Source: Stappia stellulata
GTDB taxonomy: Bacteria; Pseudomonadota; Alphaproteobacteria; Rhizobiales; Stappiaceae
Assembly: GCF_020176715.1 (NCBI RefSeq)
Contig: NZ_JAIVMF010000007.1
Coordinates: 124,001 to 188,000 of the forward strand
DNA: 64,000 nt
Direction of reading: 5' to 3'
The notes below the pieces were generated by a model. The model was not told where the DNA came from. It searched no databases and saw nothing but the letters and a program-made list of their open reading frames with translations. Shown piece after piece: positions 50,699 to 58,660 of the stretch. A program made the translations under genes and the position numbers. Every line of letters begins with the position of its first letter. The stretch's first letter is position 1.

Positions 50699-51074
50699 CG
50701 CCGTCCCCCTTCACGCGTGAGTGCGGGCAACCGGACCGGCAGGCACGGAACATCCGCACTCGGTGTGCGGACGTCGACGCGTAAGGCTTCTTCTGCCAGT
50801 CGAGGCATTGATTGCGGGATAGGTCGCCAAGCACAGGGCAGTCGACCGAAAGCCCCATGAGCGCACCGCGCACGCGTTCCTCGACCTTTGCAATGTCGCC
50901 GGGATAGCGCGCGTTGATCACCTGACTGACGACGGCCGGCGAGTAGCCGATGCGCTTGCCCGCACCGGAAAGCCCGTCGCGGTCCGCGAGCGATGCGAGT
51001 TCGGCAATCCAGTCGGGCGGCGACCCCGCCCATGCGGCGCCGGCCTTGTCGATCATCGGGATCGGCGCGTTCAT
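50685..51074 (-). CDS. HTH and Cys-containing early regulator
   Basis: 129 aa. N-terminal helix-turn-helix (LSGAGKRIGYSPAVVSQVIN), then a Cys-rich part: CPVLGDLSRNQCLDWQKKPY and FRACRSGCPHS. Four Cys in C-x10-C and C-x3-C spacing could bind metal. Such HTH plus C...CLDWQ proteins recur in the early genes of Mu-like phages of alphaproteobacteria. Start overlaps the previous stop (ATGA). Confidence 0.75.
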   Translation of the reverse strand: MNAPIPMIDKAGAAWAGSPPDWIAELASLADRDGLSGAGKRIGYSPAVVSQVINARYPGDIAKVEERVRGALMGLSVDCPVLGDLSRNQCLDWQKKPYASTSAHRVRMFRACRSGCPHSRVKGDGDAER

Positions 51075-51703
51075 GACGACACCTCCTCGGCGACCGGTTC
51101 GCCGTGCAGGTTGTTCGTGTTCGGGTCGTAGATCGCGTGCGTGCGAAGGATTTTCGGCGGCTTTGGTCCGGTGTTCATCGACGGTTTCAGGCGCCACTTC
51201 GTCAGATGGCGCGGCCGTCCGGGTTCCAGGCAATGCAGGTAACCGGCTTGGGCAAGATGTTTGATGTAGCTATGCACCGACACCGTCTTGATCAGGCGGT
51301 CGTCTGTCGAGGCGAACGCCGCGAGTTCTTTCGCATTGAACCCGTCGCGCAGAAGGTTGCGCATCGTGTTCCACAGCAGTTGCTGAACCGAGGGCGGCGC
51401 CTCCGATCCGTCCCTGCGCAGGCGCGGCGCCTCGGCTCGGCGCTCAATAAGTTGGTAGACCGTGCGCCGGTATCGCGGATCCGTGCCAGCTTGCCCGGCC
51501 ACCACAATAACTCCGGCTGCGCGCAGTCTGCGAAGGTAGTCACTCACGGAACTATCGCCGGGGTCGCAACACGCCTGATCGACGTCGCGTTTCGTGAAGG
51601 GTGCGCCGTCGCGGGTGAGGTCGAGAATGACGGACCACACGTGCTCGTATCCGCGCAGCACTGGCCGACCCTTGATCGTCTTGAGCTTGAGGACCGCCGC
51701 CAT
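51071..51703 (-). CDS. Early phage protein, probable winged helix
   Basis: 210 aa. Segments VWSVILDLTRDGAPFTKRDV and SSVSDYLRRLRAAGVIVVAG suggest a winged-helix domain, and a second helical domain follows (KTVSVHSYIKHLAQAGYLHC). Its ATG overlaps the MuB stop by 1 nt (TGATG). Function unknown; a DNA-binding role is inferred. Confidence 0.65.
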   Translation of the reverse strand: MAAVLKLKTIKGRPVLRGYEHVWSVILDLTRDGAPFTKRDVDQACCDPGDSSVSDYLRRLRAAGVIVVAGQAGTDPRYRRTVYQLIERRAEAPRLRRDGSEAPPSVQQLLWNTMRNLLRDGFNAKELAAFASTDDRLIKTVSVHSYIKHLAQAGYLHCLEPGRPRHLTKWRLKPSMNTGPKPPKILRTHAIYDPNTNNLHGEPVAEEVSS

Positions 51704-52476
51704 CAGACCCGCCCTCCGCGCCGCCGAATGGGGGTCTCGCCGGTGAAGATCCGCCCGGTGTAGGAGGCTCGGTCAAGATCCTTGAGACCGTGATTGCGCG
51801 CAAACTGTCCGATCTCATGCAGGGTGGTTGCGATGCGCCGCGCCTTGCCGGCCGTCTGCTTTCGGATGTCCTCGAGCAGGTCCTCGGAAATGGTCAACTC
51901 GGGGATCAGGAAGTCGGCAAGCGTTGCGGCGTCTTCAAGGTCGCAGGGCTGCGCCAGTCGGAAATCCAGAACCCGGTTGTGCACCCGCTCGTGGGCTTCG
52001 AGCTTCTTCGGCAAGAGTTCCTCGCCGATCAGGACCACGGGCGCTTGCGTGGTTTCGTGGATGTCGCGGACGAATTCGATCATCTTGCCATCGACGAGCT
52101 TGTCGGCCTCGTCGATGATCAGCGGACGATTGGGCGCGTCTCCCATGCGGTGGATGATTTCATCCATCATCGCCGCCACCGTGCCGCGCGGACGCGGTTG
52201 CCCGAGTTCTTCCAGAAGCGCCTCGCAAAACCGCTTTTGTCGCCAGTAGTGGCGGACTTCGATATAGACGGCACCCGTCTTGTTCATCGCGTATTGCGCC
52301 GCGACCGATTTCCCGTAGCCGCTGTCGCCGGAGAAGACGCCAATTCCGGGCAGACCGACGCCGCGATCCTTGAGCGTTTCGATCAACATCATCAGCGTCA
52401 TGACGTTCTTGAGCGGGGCGATCGAGCCTCGCCTGGGCGCTTCGCTCTTGACCATCGCCAGATTTCCAGTCATCAA
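51703..52476 (-). CDS. MuB-like AAA ATPase (transposition target protein)
   Basis: 257 aa. Walker A FSGDSGYGKSVAAQ (about 49-62) and Walker B LIIDEADKLVDGK. The C-terminal part resembles the AAA lid and MuB-type tail. MuB binds target DNA and delivers it to the transposase, and gives target immunity. It follows the transposase directly, as in Mu. The start has AGAGGA 7 nt upstream. It lacks a long N-terminal HTH extension. Confidence 0.9.
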   Translation of the reverse strand: MMTGNLAMVKSEAPRRGSIAPLKNVMTLMMLIETLKDRGVGLPGIGVFSGDSGYGKSVAAQYAMNKTGAVYIEVRHYWRQKRFCEALLEELGQPRPRGTVAAMMDEIIHRMGDAPNRPLIIDEADKLVDGKMIEFVRDIHETTQAPVVLIGEELLPKKLEAHERVHNRVLDFRLAQPCDLEDAATLADFLIPELTISEDLLEDIRKQTAGKARRIATTLHEIGQFARNHGLKDLDRASYTGRIFTGETPIRRRGGRV

Positions 52477-52538
52477 AACATCCTCTTTTGACTTTGAAGG
52501 GCTCCGGTTCGCCGGGGCTCTTTTTTTGTGGGCGGCGC

Positions 52539-54710
52539 TCAGCCGCCGAAGTCCTCGCTCATCAACGCGAGCGCACGGTATTCAGGGCCGGCCTGATAGC
52601 CGCCGAGCCACATGGCCTCTGTTGTTTCCAGTTCCTCACCGGCCTCCAGACGCGCTTCCAGATCGAGCGCGCGCTTAAACCGGAGCTGTGGCGTCTCCTG
52701 CGACCGGATGGGGGTCACCTTCGCCCGCTCGGAAACCGGCGCCGTAAGATCGCTCCGCAGCTCGGCCATTGCCTTGGCTTCACGGGTGCTCTTTTGGGGA
52801 GTCGCCGGCTCGGCAACGGCATCCAGCGCGTTTCGAATGTCGGCGGTCGTGTGTTCGCTCTCGCGCCTGGGCAGTGACACCACGTTTGGAACGTCGCGGG
52901 CGGCAACGTCGAGAACCCGTTCGATCAGCGGGCGCCCCTTGGTGATCTCGCGAATGTGCCGCTTCGCTTCACGTGTTGCGGCGTCCAGGGTCTCAGACTG
53001 TGCTTCGCGCTTGGCCGCAAGCACCGTCGACGGGTGGATGCCGGCAAGTTCGGGACAGATCGCCTCGTCGATAAAAGTCCCGTCGCCGGCATCGAAGGCA
53101 ATCACGCGCCCGGCGTCGTTGGGGTCCATCCGCACGAAGACCTGGGTGCCGGGAAGGGCTGCGTTGATCACGTATTGGAAGTGATCGATCCGGATGCCTT
53201 GCTTGGTGACCGTCCGCAGGCCGTCCTTGCCGGCGACCGGCATGAGCAGGATGTCGAGGGCGCGGGCTTCGACCGTGCGGATCTCCGCATCGGAAGCCAT
53301 CGCGGCTTGAGCCGGCGTCTTGCCCTTGAGTGCAGAGTGCGGGCGGTGATTGTAGCGCGTCTCCGTCCAGGCATCGGCGAAGCGTTGCAATTCCAGTCCG
53401 GTCATTGACACGTCGAAGAGATCGGCGGTATCCGCGCCGAGACGGTCGGCGAAGCTCTTGCGGTCCTCGATCGCCTTCCGGTCGGCGACGTTGTGGCCGA
53501 CAAACCCTGGCAGAAGTGTTGCGCAATCGTGCTGGAAGGTCTTGATGACGCGCTCGACGTGCCCCTTTTGTTGCGGACTGTAGGCGTCGGATACGTCCAT
53601 CTCGATATCGAGCGCGGCGAACAGGCGCTTGGTGTCGTTGGCGACGAAATCCGACCCGTTGTCGGTCTTGATCGTGTCCGGCACACCCCACGCAAGGATC
53701 GCACGACGCAACAGCATGGCGACGGCGGAAGCGCGCGGGGTCTTTGAGACGTAGAAGAGCGTGCGCCGCGTCGCGATATCGATACATGCGTAGATCGCAT
53801 GGCGACCGTCGGTGCAAAGCGCGTCCACCGGAGAGGCGTCGATCTGCCAGAGCGCATTCGGTTCGCGAATGTGCCGCAGCGCGCCGATGCCGGCGGGTGC
53901 CATTGTCGAGCGATACTTGTCCGGGTTGGACAGCTTCGTCAGCGCGACTTTTTCGGTCTCTCTAAGCCGCTTCAAAAAGTGCTGGAACGTGCGGACCGGC
54001 GGGGTCTCGACGGATGCCATTCGGCCCTGCCGCTCGACCTGAAGTGTCTCCCCGAATTCGTCCCGGCACAGGGTGCGAATGTGGTCGGCGGAGAGATGCG
54101 GTTGATGGGCGACCAGCGCCAGAATGAAGGCGCGGACCGCGCCGCCGTTTGCCGTGTCGAGAACCCCTTTGCCCTTGCGGGCGGTGGAGCGGTCGACTGC
54201 CAGTGCATCGGCCTTGCCCGCGCGTTTCGCGGAGCGCCACCTTTGCAGGGACCGCTTGGACAGGTGAGGAACGGTGTCCCGGATCCAGTCCTCGACCTCG
54301 ATCGAGCGGGTGTTGTAGCGATCGGCGAAGATCTGCAGCCGGGACGACAAGCCGAGCGTTAGGCCAGCCGAGAAGCTCTCGAACGCCTGGACGATGGCAA
54401 GGCGCGCATCCCGGTTGACGCGGGCGGCCTCGGTGCCGCTGAAGGTCAGCTTCGTATTGCCGTTGGCGTCCCGCGTCACTTCCCGCCGCACGGAGAGCGC
54501 GCGCCGTGTGAATTCCAGCTGCGCCTCGGTCGGGAAGAGCCGGAAATGGTACTCGCGGCCACCGCCGCGCTGGCCTTTCCGAGTACGAGACAAGAATGGG
54601 TGTTCGTGCCAGCTCTCGCGCTCGGCTGCGCGAAGAATGCCGCTTTCCGTTTCGGGCAATCCCGGCAGGTCGAGTTCGGCGGCCTCGCGTGCGGTGAACC
54701 ATTCCTTCAT
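52539..54710 (-). CDS. Mu-type DDE transposase (MuA-like)
   Basis: 723 aa. N-terminal Mu DNA-binding/winged-helix region (MKEWFTAREAAELDLPGLPE). DDE core: D in LWQIDASPVDAL (about 290), D in IKTDNGSDFVA (about 348), E in QQKGHVERVIKTF (about 386). Then Mu-transposase C-terminal beta-barrel (YVINAALPGTQVFVRMDPND) and a basic tail that may contact MuB. It drives replicative transposition and lysogenic insertion using the terminal repeats. ATG 54710 overlaps the preceding stop (ATGA). Confidence 0.95.
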   Translation of the reverse strand: MKEWFTAREAAELDLPGLPETESGILRAAERESWHEHPFLSRTRKGQRGGGREYHFRLFPTEAQLEFTRRALSVRREVTRDANGNTKLTFSGTEAARVNRDARLAIVQAFESFSAGLTLGLSSRLQIFADRYNTRSIEVEDWIRDTVPHLSKRSLQRWRSAKRAGKADALAVDRSTARKGKGVLDTANGGAVRAFILALVAHQPHLSADHIRTLCRDEFGETLQVERQGRMASVETPPVRTFQHFLKRLRETEKVALTKLSNPDKYRSTMAPAGIGALRHIREPNALWQIDASPVDALCTDGRHAIYACIDIATRRTLFYVSKTPRASAVAMLLRRAILAWGVPDTIKTDNGSDFVANDTKRLFAALDIEMDVSDAYSPQQKGHVERVIKTFQHDCATLLPGFVGHNVADRKAIEDRKSFADRLGADTADLFDVSMTGLELQRFADAWTETRYNHRPHSALKGKTPAQAAMASDAEIRTVEARALDILLMPVAGKDGLRTVTKQGIRIDHFQYVINAALPGTQVFVRMDPNDAGRVIAFDAGDGTFIDEAICPELAGIHPSTVLAAKREAQSETLDAATREAKRHIREITKGRPLIERVLDVAARDVPNVVSLPRRESEHTTADIRNALDAVAEPATPQKSTREAKAMAELRSDLTAPVSERAKVTPIRSQETPQLRFKRALDLEARLEAGEELETTEAMWLGGYQAGPEYRALALMSEDFGG

Positions 54711-55171
54711 CGCCGCGCCCTCCACTTGGCCTCAAGGGATGCCTTGCGCGCCGCGACGTCGCGTTCGTGCTCTTCGATCAGGTGCAATTCGATCAGGTCG
54801 GCATAGCGTGCATCGACCACGACCAACCCGAAGCGCTCGACGATCGCTCCAAGAAGGCCCTGGCAACCGGTCGCGTCGACCAGCGCGATGAATGCGTCCA
54901 GCGGAATTCGGTGTTCCTCGGAGGCTTCGGACGCCCATTTGTCGAGGGTGGTCTCGGAGACCGTCCGCCCGAGCGCCTCCGAAATCTGCCGGGCGATCTC
55001 CGCACGCGATACACCACCTTCACGCGCTTCGCGCAGCCCCCGCGACACCATGCGCGCGATCTGACTGTCGAGCGCGCCACGGCTTGACTGTTCTTCGCCC
55101 AGACCGACCGTGACTTGCGGCGGTGTCCACGAAAACAGGTCTTGCGTTTGTGTGTCGCGACGGCGGGGCAT
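54707..55171 (-). CDS. Early HTH protein upstream of transposase
   Basis: 154 aa. Contains a helix-turn-helix-like region GGVSRAEIARQISEALGRTV, SETTLDKWASEASEEHRIPL, then DAFIALVDATGCQGLLGAIV. It occurs just before MuA in related phages. It probably regulates early expression or assists replication. ATGA overlap with the transposase. Confidence 0.7.
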   Translation of the reverse strand: MPRRRDTQTQDLFSWTPPQVTVGLGEEQSSRGALDSQIARMVSRGLREAREGGVSRAEIARQISEALGRTVSETTLDKWASEASEEHRIPLDAFIALVDATGCQGLLGAIVERFGLVVVDARYADLIELHLIEEHERDVAARKASLEAKWRARR

Positions 55172-55176
55172 GACGC

Positions 55177-56034
55177 TTAGCCTCGCTCCGCCAGCCAGAG
55201 GTCGATGGCGTCACGATGCGCCTCGAAGAAGCGATGTTGCTCCGATCGCTTGAGCCGGGAAAACCGATCCGACACCTTTTCCCAAAGCTTCGGCGTCTGT
55301 GCCGGCTGTGTCTTGTCGATGACGGCGACCGCATCGTCGACGGTTGTCGCGGTCGGCGGCTCCGCTAGCAGAAGACCCACGATCTGCGCCTGCCGCTCCG
55401 GCGATTGATCGGAGAGTTTCAGGAGTTCGGATTGGTTGCCGGCCAGGGCGTTGTCGGCGATCCGGTCGCGGATCTCGGGCGAGATCGTCGCGATCTTGAG
55501 GGCGCGAAAGATCGCCCGTGCGCTCAGGCCGAATGCCTCCTGAGCCGCTTCCGAAAAGCCCCCGGCAAAGCGTTCGGCGGCTTCCTCGTGAATTAGTGCC
55601 AAGTTGGCACTAATTCCTTCGGCGCCCTTTTTTGCCGTTCGACCGGGCTTCACCTTGCCGTGCGCGGCCTCATAGATGTCGCGCCATGCGGCGATCGCGA
55701 CGGCCCGTTCCAGCGGGTTCAACTCGAACCGCATCAGGTTTTCGCGGATCTCCCGCAAACGGGCTGTGGCCTCGTCGGCAAAGGCATCCGGCGCATGAAT
55801 GACGGACGGGATTTCCGCCCATCCGAGCCGCTTCGCTGCAGCCAGCCGGTGCGCCCCATAGATCAGCCGATAGCGACCTTCCTCAGTCGGCCCGACCGCC
55901 TCGATCGGCGTCAGCAATCCCCGTTGATCGAGATCTTCCGCAAGGGCTTCGACGCGCGCCGGCAGCGCCTTGCGCAGGCGGTCGGTCGAGTCGATTGCGG
56001 CCAGATCCAGATCCATGATGGTGTGTGCAGTCAT
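55177..56034 (-). CDS. ParB-like early phage protein
   Basis: 285 aa. N-terminal ParB/Srx domain: STDRLRKALPARVEALAEDL, RYRLIYGAHRLAAAKRLGWA (ParB box with AHRLAAAKRLG), IRENLMRFELNPLERAVAIA. A central helix-turn-helix region follows, FSEAAQEAFGLSARAIFRAL. Unlike chromosomal ParB it has no ParA partner, so partition is unlikely. Regulatory or DNA-binding role inferred. A perfect 27-bp palindrome lies inside its coding sequence at 55590. Confidence 0.85.
   Translation of the reverse strand: MTAHTIMDLDLAAIDSTDRLRKALPARVEALAEDLDQRGLLTPIEAVGPTEEGRYRLIYGAHRLAAAKRLGWAEIPSVIHAPDAFADEATARLREIRENLMRFELNPLERAVAIAAWRDIYEAAHGKVKPGRTAKKGAEGISANLALIHEEAAERFAGGFSEAAQEAFGLSARAIFRALKIATISPEIRDRIADNALAGNQSELLKLSDQSPERQAQIVGLLLAEPPTATTVDDAVAVIDKTQPAQTPKLWEKVSDRFSRLKRSEQHRFFEAHRDAIDLWLAERG
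55590..55616. promoter_or_regulatory. Perfect 27-bp palindrome within the ParB-like gene
   Basis: Arms GAATTAGTGCCAA and TTGGCACTAATTC flank a single central G. It encodes ISANLALI in a hinge between the ParB domain and the HTH part. It uses AT-rich codons unlike the surrounding gene. It may be a binding site for the encoded protein. Confidence 0.6.
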
Positions 56035-56164
56035 GTGTTTCGTCCCGGTGATCTTGTTGTGCCCCGAAAAAGCGGCCGGGCCTGCCGCCGCACGGCCCGG
56101 CCAGTTGGGGAGGAAACGCGGGTAGCCCCGCCACCCGGCCACTGACGCAGGTCGCGCGATCGCA

Positions 56165-56464
56165 TCAGGTCGGCACCTCGATTGCGTGCCAGGGTGCTCC
56201 GCCGATCCCGCGCGCATTGAGCCAGTCGGCTTCCGCTTGGGCTTCGCAGAGAGAGCCGAACCGGTGCGCGTCGCCCTCGAAAAAACTGGTCTCGGCAACG
56301 ACGACGGTTCTGCCGCTGTCGGCCGCGATCTGATGCGTCTTGCCCTTGTGGAAGTAGGTTTCGCCGCTGGCGGAGACTTTCAGCAACAAGGCCTTTCGAG
56401 ACCGTCCCGGCACCGGGAGACTGTTGTCAGGAAAAGTGCGGTTTGCAGACGGAAGAGCCGTCAT
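56165..56464 (-). CDS. Early phage protein of unknown function
   Basis: 99 aa. TALPSANRTFPDNSLPVPGR, then KVSASGETYFHKGKTHQIAA and RFGSLCEAQAEADWLNARGI. The layout suggests a small beta-rich domain. No family recognised. It is separated from the ParB-like gene by 130 bp. Confidence 0.6.
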   Translation of the reverse strand: MTALPSANRTFPDNSLPVPGRSRKALLLKVSASGETYFHKGKTHQIAADSGRTVVVAETSFFEGDAHRFGSLCEAQAEADWLNARGIGGAPWHAIEVPT

Positions 56465-56578
56465 TTCGACACTCCTTTGTCAGGGCGCCCACGGACGTTT
56501 TGCCTGTCCCGATCATGCGGGACGGCACTACGCTCTCGGCAGGTGGCCGGTTGGGCTGCGGAAGAACGATGGAGATGA

Positions 56579-56872
56579 TTGATGGAACAGACCGACATGG
56601 ATTGGCTGCGCGAGCACCGCGAGAACGTCCGCGATATGATTATGCGCTGCCTGGCGGCCGGCCTTGAGAGAGTGAGGCCGGGCGTAACCGCTGATGTTCG
56701 GGAGGCCGTCGAACAGTTGCTGTTCGATTGGCCGGACGACACGCCGCCGTATGTGCGTGCCTTCGCCGACGAGGAAACCCGAAGGCTCATCGGGCTGATC
56801 CTTCCGTCTGGCGAAGCTCGTCCAGAACCTCCGGCAGGACCTCGCGCACCGCATCGCGGACGGCGGCCCTGA
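56579..56872 (+). CDS. Possible opposite-strand protein in the early region
   Basis: 97 aa. The first 75 residues look protein-like (DWLREHRENVRDMIMRCLAA, VREAVEQLLFDWPDDTPPYV), with balanced charge. The last 25 overlap a minus-strand gene and are low-complexity. No minus-strand frame here is convincing. It would be transcribed against the early operon. Weak support. Confidence 0.4.
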   Translation: MMEQTDMDWLREHRENVRDMIMRCLAAGLERVRPGVTADVREAVEQLLFDWPDDTPPYVRAFADEETRRLIGLILPSGEARPEPPAGPRAPHRGRRP

Positions 56873-56975
56873 AATGGTCGTGCATCTTGGCGCCCAGATC
56901 AGCCGTAACCTTCGCAAGCAAGGCCCCCTGAGCCTCCCGCTTTTTGGCGAGGATTTCGCTTGGCGAGAGGCTCAT
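56787..56975 (-). CDS. Small protein behind ner
   Basis: 62 aa: MSLSPSEILAKKREAQGALL, then HDHFRAAVRDAVREVLPEVL. Helical and charged. Function unknown. Its start overlaps the ner stop by 4 nt (ATGA), so it is probably made from the first early transcript. Confidence 0.65.
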   Translation of the reverse strand: MSLSPSEILAKKREAQGALLAKVTADLGAKMHDHFRAAVRDAVREVLPEVLDELRQTEGSAR

Positions 56976-57268
56976 GCCGCCGCGCGGTCCTGGCCGCGAT
57001 TGCCACTGGTGGCGCGCTGCGCATACCTGCTAGAAAGAATGCGGGTTTTCTTGATCGGATACCGATCCGGAAAGAGCTGTTCGGCAGGCACCCCAAGGAA
57101 GTCGGCAATCGCCTTCTCGGCCTTGCGGTTGGTGCGCTTCCAGACGTGGCCAAAGTTGTTGGGCTTCATTCCGATGCTCTCGGCCAGCGCGGAAAGCGTC
57201 ATGCCACGCCGGTGCAGCTCGGCCTTGATGGAATGCTGGTCCCAGGTGGGTGGCTTTCCCGGCTTCAT
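56972..57268 (-). CDS. ner: Ner-like early regulator
   Basis: 98 aa. Core WDQHSIKAELHRRGMTLSAL, AESIGMKPNNFGHVWKRTNR, KAEKAIADFLGVPAEQLFP is the Ner/Nlp winged or lambda-like HTH. Mu Ner (75 aa) turns down early and repressor promoters. First gene of the leftward early operon, divergent from the repressor, with an operator between them. The C-terminal 25 residues are basic and extra to Mu Ner. Confidence 0.88.
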   Translation of the reverse strand: MKPGKPPTWDQHSIKAELHRRGMTLSALAESIGMKPNNFGHVWKRTNRKAEKAIADFLGVPAEQLFPDRYPIKKTRILSSRYAQRATSGNRGQDRAAA

Positions 57269-57407
57269 GGGCTACCCCTTTCGAAACCGGCCTGCGGCAA
57301 CAGGCCGGTTTCTTTGAACGGTTGATGTGAAACACCGGCCCCAAATCACGGGCCGATAAGACAGGGATAAAACCATATCTCCCCTTTGTAAAGGGATATC
57401 TGGTTTT
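57269..57407. promoter_or_regulatory. Early/repressor operator region with two inverted repeats
   Basis: A 139-bp divergent control region. One imperfect inverted repeat covers about 57368-57410: ATAAAACC-A-TATCTCC and its counterpart GGGATATC-TGGTTTTAT around CTTTGTAAA. It abuts the repressor ATG. A second, perfect 12-bp stem, GAAACCGGCCTG / CAGGCCGGTTTC with a 6-nt loop, lies at 57283-57312 in the ner leader. Confidence 0.6.
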
Positions 57408-57944
57408 ATGTGTGCGCTATTGGCCAGACCAGAGATTGAGCCGAAAACGCCGCTGGGCAGGCGCTTAAGAGAAGTGAGGCGTGCGCTTGGCGATGCGGAG
57501 CGGGGGGAGTTCTCATCTCGGATTGGGCTGAACAAAAGCACAGTCGCAAACTACGAGCGGGGTGAGGCCGAACCGTCTGCGTCAGCGCTCTCTGCTTACT
57601 CACAACTCGGCATAAGTCTGAATTGGCTGTTGACCGGCGAGGGGGAGATGTTCGCCGACCCATCCAAGGCTACGGCCGGTCCTAAGCCGCGCGGCATCGA
57701 TCCGGCGGTGTTTCGCCAGGTTGGTCGGCTGGTCATGCGTGTGCATAAAGAAGAGGGGATCAAGCTTCCAACGGATGCCGTTTTGGACGAGCAGGCCGAC
57801 GCCTACAACGCGCTCTTGGCACGTGCCGAAGACCCGTCGGATACCGACGAGTTGATGGCGCTTCTAGCCTGGTTGGAAGCCCGTTTGAAAAAGCGGCTGC
57901 GCGCCGCCGCCGAAGAACCCGGAACCGGTAAACGTCAGGCTTGA
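57408..57944 (+). CDS. XRE-family phage repressor (c-like)
   Basis: 178 aa. N-terminal lambda-type HTH: PLGRRLREVRRALGDAERGE, FSSRIGLNKSTVANYERGEA, LGISLNWLLTGEGEMF. The C-terminal 100 residues are helical and lack a peptidase (Ser-Lys) signature, so it is not a LexA-type self-cleaving repressor. Divergent from ner and nearest to the L end, the place of Mu c. It likely keeps the prophage silent. AAGGG lies 12 nt before the ATG. Confidence 0.88.
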   Translation: MCALLARPEIEPKTPLGRRLREVRRALGDAERGEFSSRIGLNKSTVANYERGEAEPSASALSAYSQLGISLNWLLTGEGEMFADPSKATAGPKPRGIDPAVFRQVGRLVMRVHKEEGIKLPTDAVLDEQADAYNALLARAEDPSDTDELMALLAWLEARLKKRLRAAAEEPGTGKRQA

Positions 57945-58429
57945 TGGCAATACGGTTGCCAGTGCTACTGATAATTGCACCGCAGGCAAGTTTTACAATC
58001 CGTATATGCACGCTATTCGGGTATCTGGTTGCGCCGATCTAGGGCGCGCGTCGCGTCAGACTTTCTGAGCGGAATTGGCGGATTTCCGGGAATTCAAACT
58101 CTTGCGCGTTGGTCAGAGTTCTCAATGCGGAGGCGGCGGGACGCGAGCAGATCGCGAGTTCTCACTTCGAAATGTAAAACGGCGGAAAACCGGGGTTTTT
58201 AGGTGGGAAGCAGATTTCCCACCTCTGGCATCGGATTGGCGGTTTTCTGCTGATCTTTCTCGCCGCGATTTCGCGCTTGCCGCCGTTTTGTGCCATTTGA
58301 TCTTGCGCGCCAATTTTGAGATATGCGCGCGGGCAACCTCGAATAACTCTTGAATATCAATAATTTTCGGCTGTTTTCGGCAATTCCCACCTAATCCCGG
58401 TTCTGTGCCATGTGTTCTTGCGCGTTACA
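57945..58429. promoter_or_regulatory. Phage L end with transposase-binding repeats
   Basis: No gene in this 485 bp. Site L1 (58406-58425, TGCCATGTGTTCTTGCGCGT) and site L2 (58291-58310, TGCCATTTGATCTTGCGCGC) are inverted copies of the R1/R2 motif. A weaker third copy (CTCTTGCGCGTT) ends near 58110. AT-rich DNA between L1 and L2 could bind a bending protein. A short palindrome GTGGGAA-N5-TTCCCAC lies near 58203-58221, with TTCCCACCT repeated near 58384. Confidence 0.8.
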
Positions 58430-58434
58430 CTGGA
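58430..58434. repeat. Prophage target-site duplication, right copy (CTGGA)
   Basis: Second copy of CTGGA, directly after the L end. The next bases continue the IS481 transposase as CTACCCGTTCC (D-Y-P-F). Confidence 0.92.
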
Positions 58435-58660
58435 CTACCCGTTCCACGACAGGGACGCCCTGGTCACCGCCTGCGGGCGGATCTGCATGCATCGCAAGAA
58501 GATCAACGTCTCGACCGTGCTGGCCGGTCAGAAGCTCGGGATCAAGGAAGTGGAGGATGGAATTTGGCTGATCAGCTTCATGAGCTATGATCTGGGATAC
58601 ATCGACCTGGAGCAGAGAACACTACAAACAATCGACAACCCGTTCGGCACGAGGTTGTAA
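58435..58660 (+). pseudogene. IS481 transposase, C-terminal part
   Basis: Reads YPFHDRDALVTACGRICMHR, KKINVSTVLAGQKLGIKEVE and [20 protein letters not shown], then NPFGTRL and stop. This is the standard C-terminal domain of IS481 transposases, which follows GLPDLD in intact copies. Joined to the left part (953 + 226 nt = 1179) it gives 393 codons including stop, with no frame change. Confidence 0.9.

Larger units (their letters stand above)
13589..58429 (-). mobile_element. Mu-like transposable prophage with P2-type tail, apparently intact
   Basis: A 44,841-bp prophage. Its ends start 5'-TGTA[G/A]CGCGCAA and are in inverted orientation. They are flanked by the 5-bp duplication CTGGA. Excising the prophage and one copy restores the IS481 transposase frame exactly. 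Nearly all genes read right to left from the L end (58429) to the R end (13589). It has repressor, ner, MuA and MuB homologues, GemA, a Mor/C-type activator, lysis, terminase, head and contractile-tail genes, and Com at the R end. I see no integrase. No essential module looks broken, so it could be inducible. Confidence 0.95.

Noticed and set aside
55177..56034. Plasmid partition (ParB) or integrated plasmid
   Set aside because: There is no ParA, replication protein or origin. The gene sits in the early region of a transposable phage, just before MuA.
58122..58313. 63-aa minus-strand frame in the L end
   Set aside because: It overlaps the transposase-binding repeats and is Arg/Ser-rich. Phage ends are normally non-coding there.
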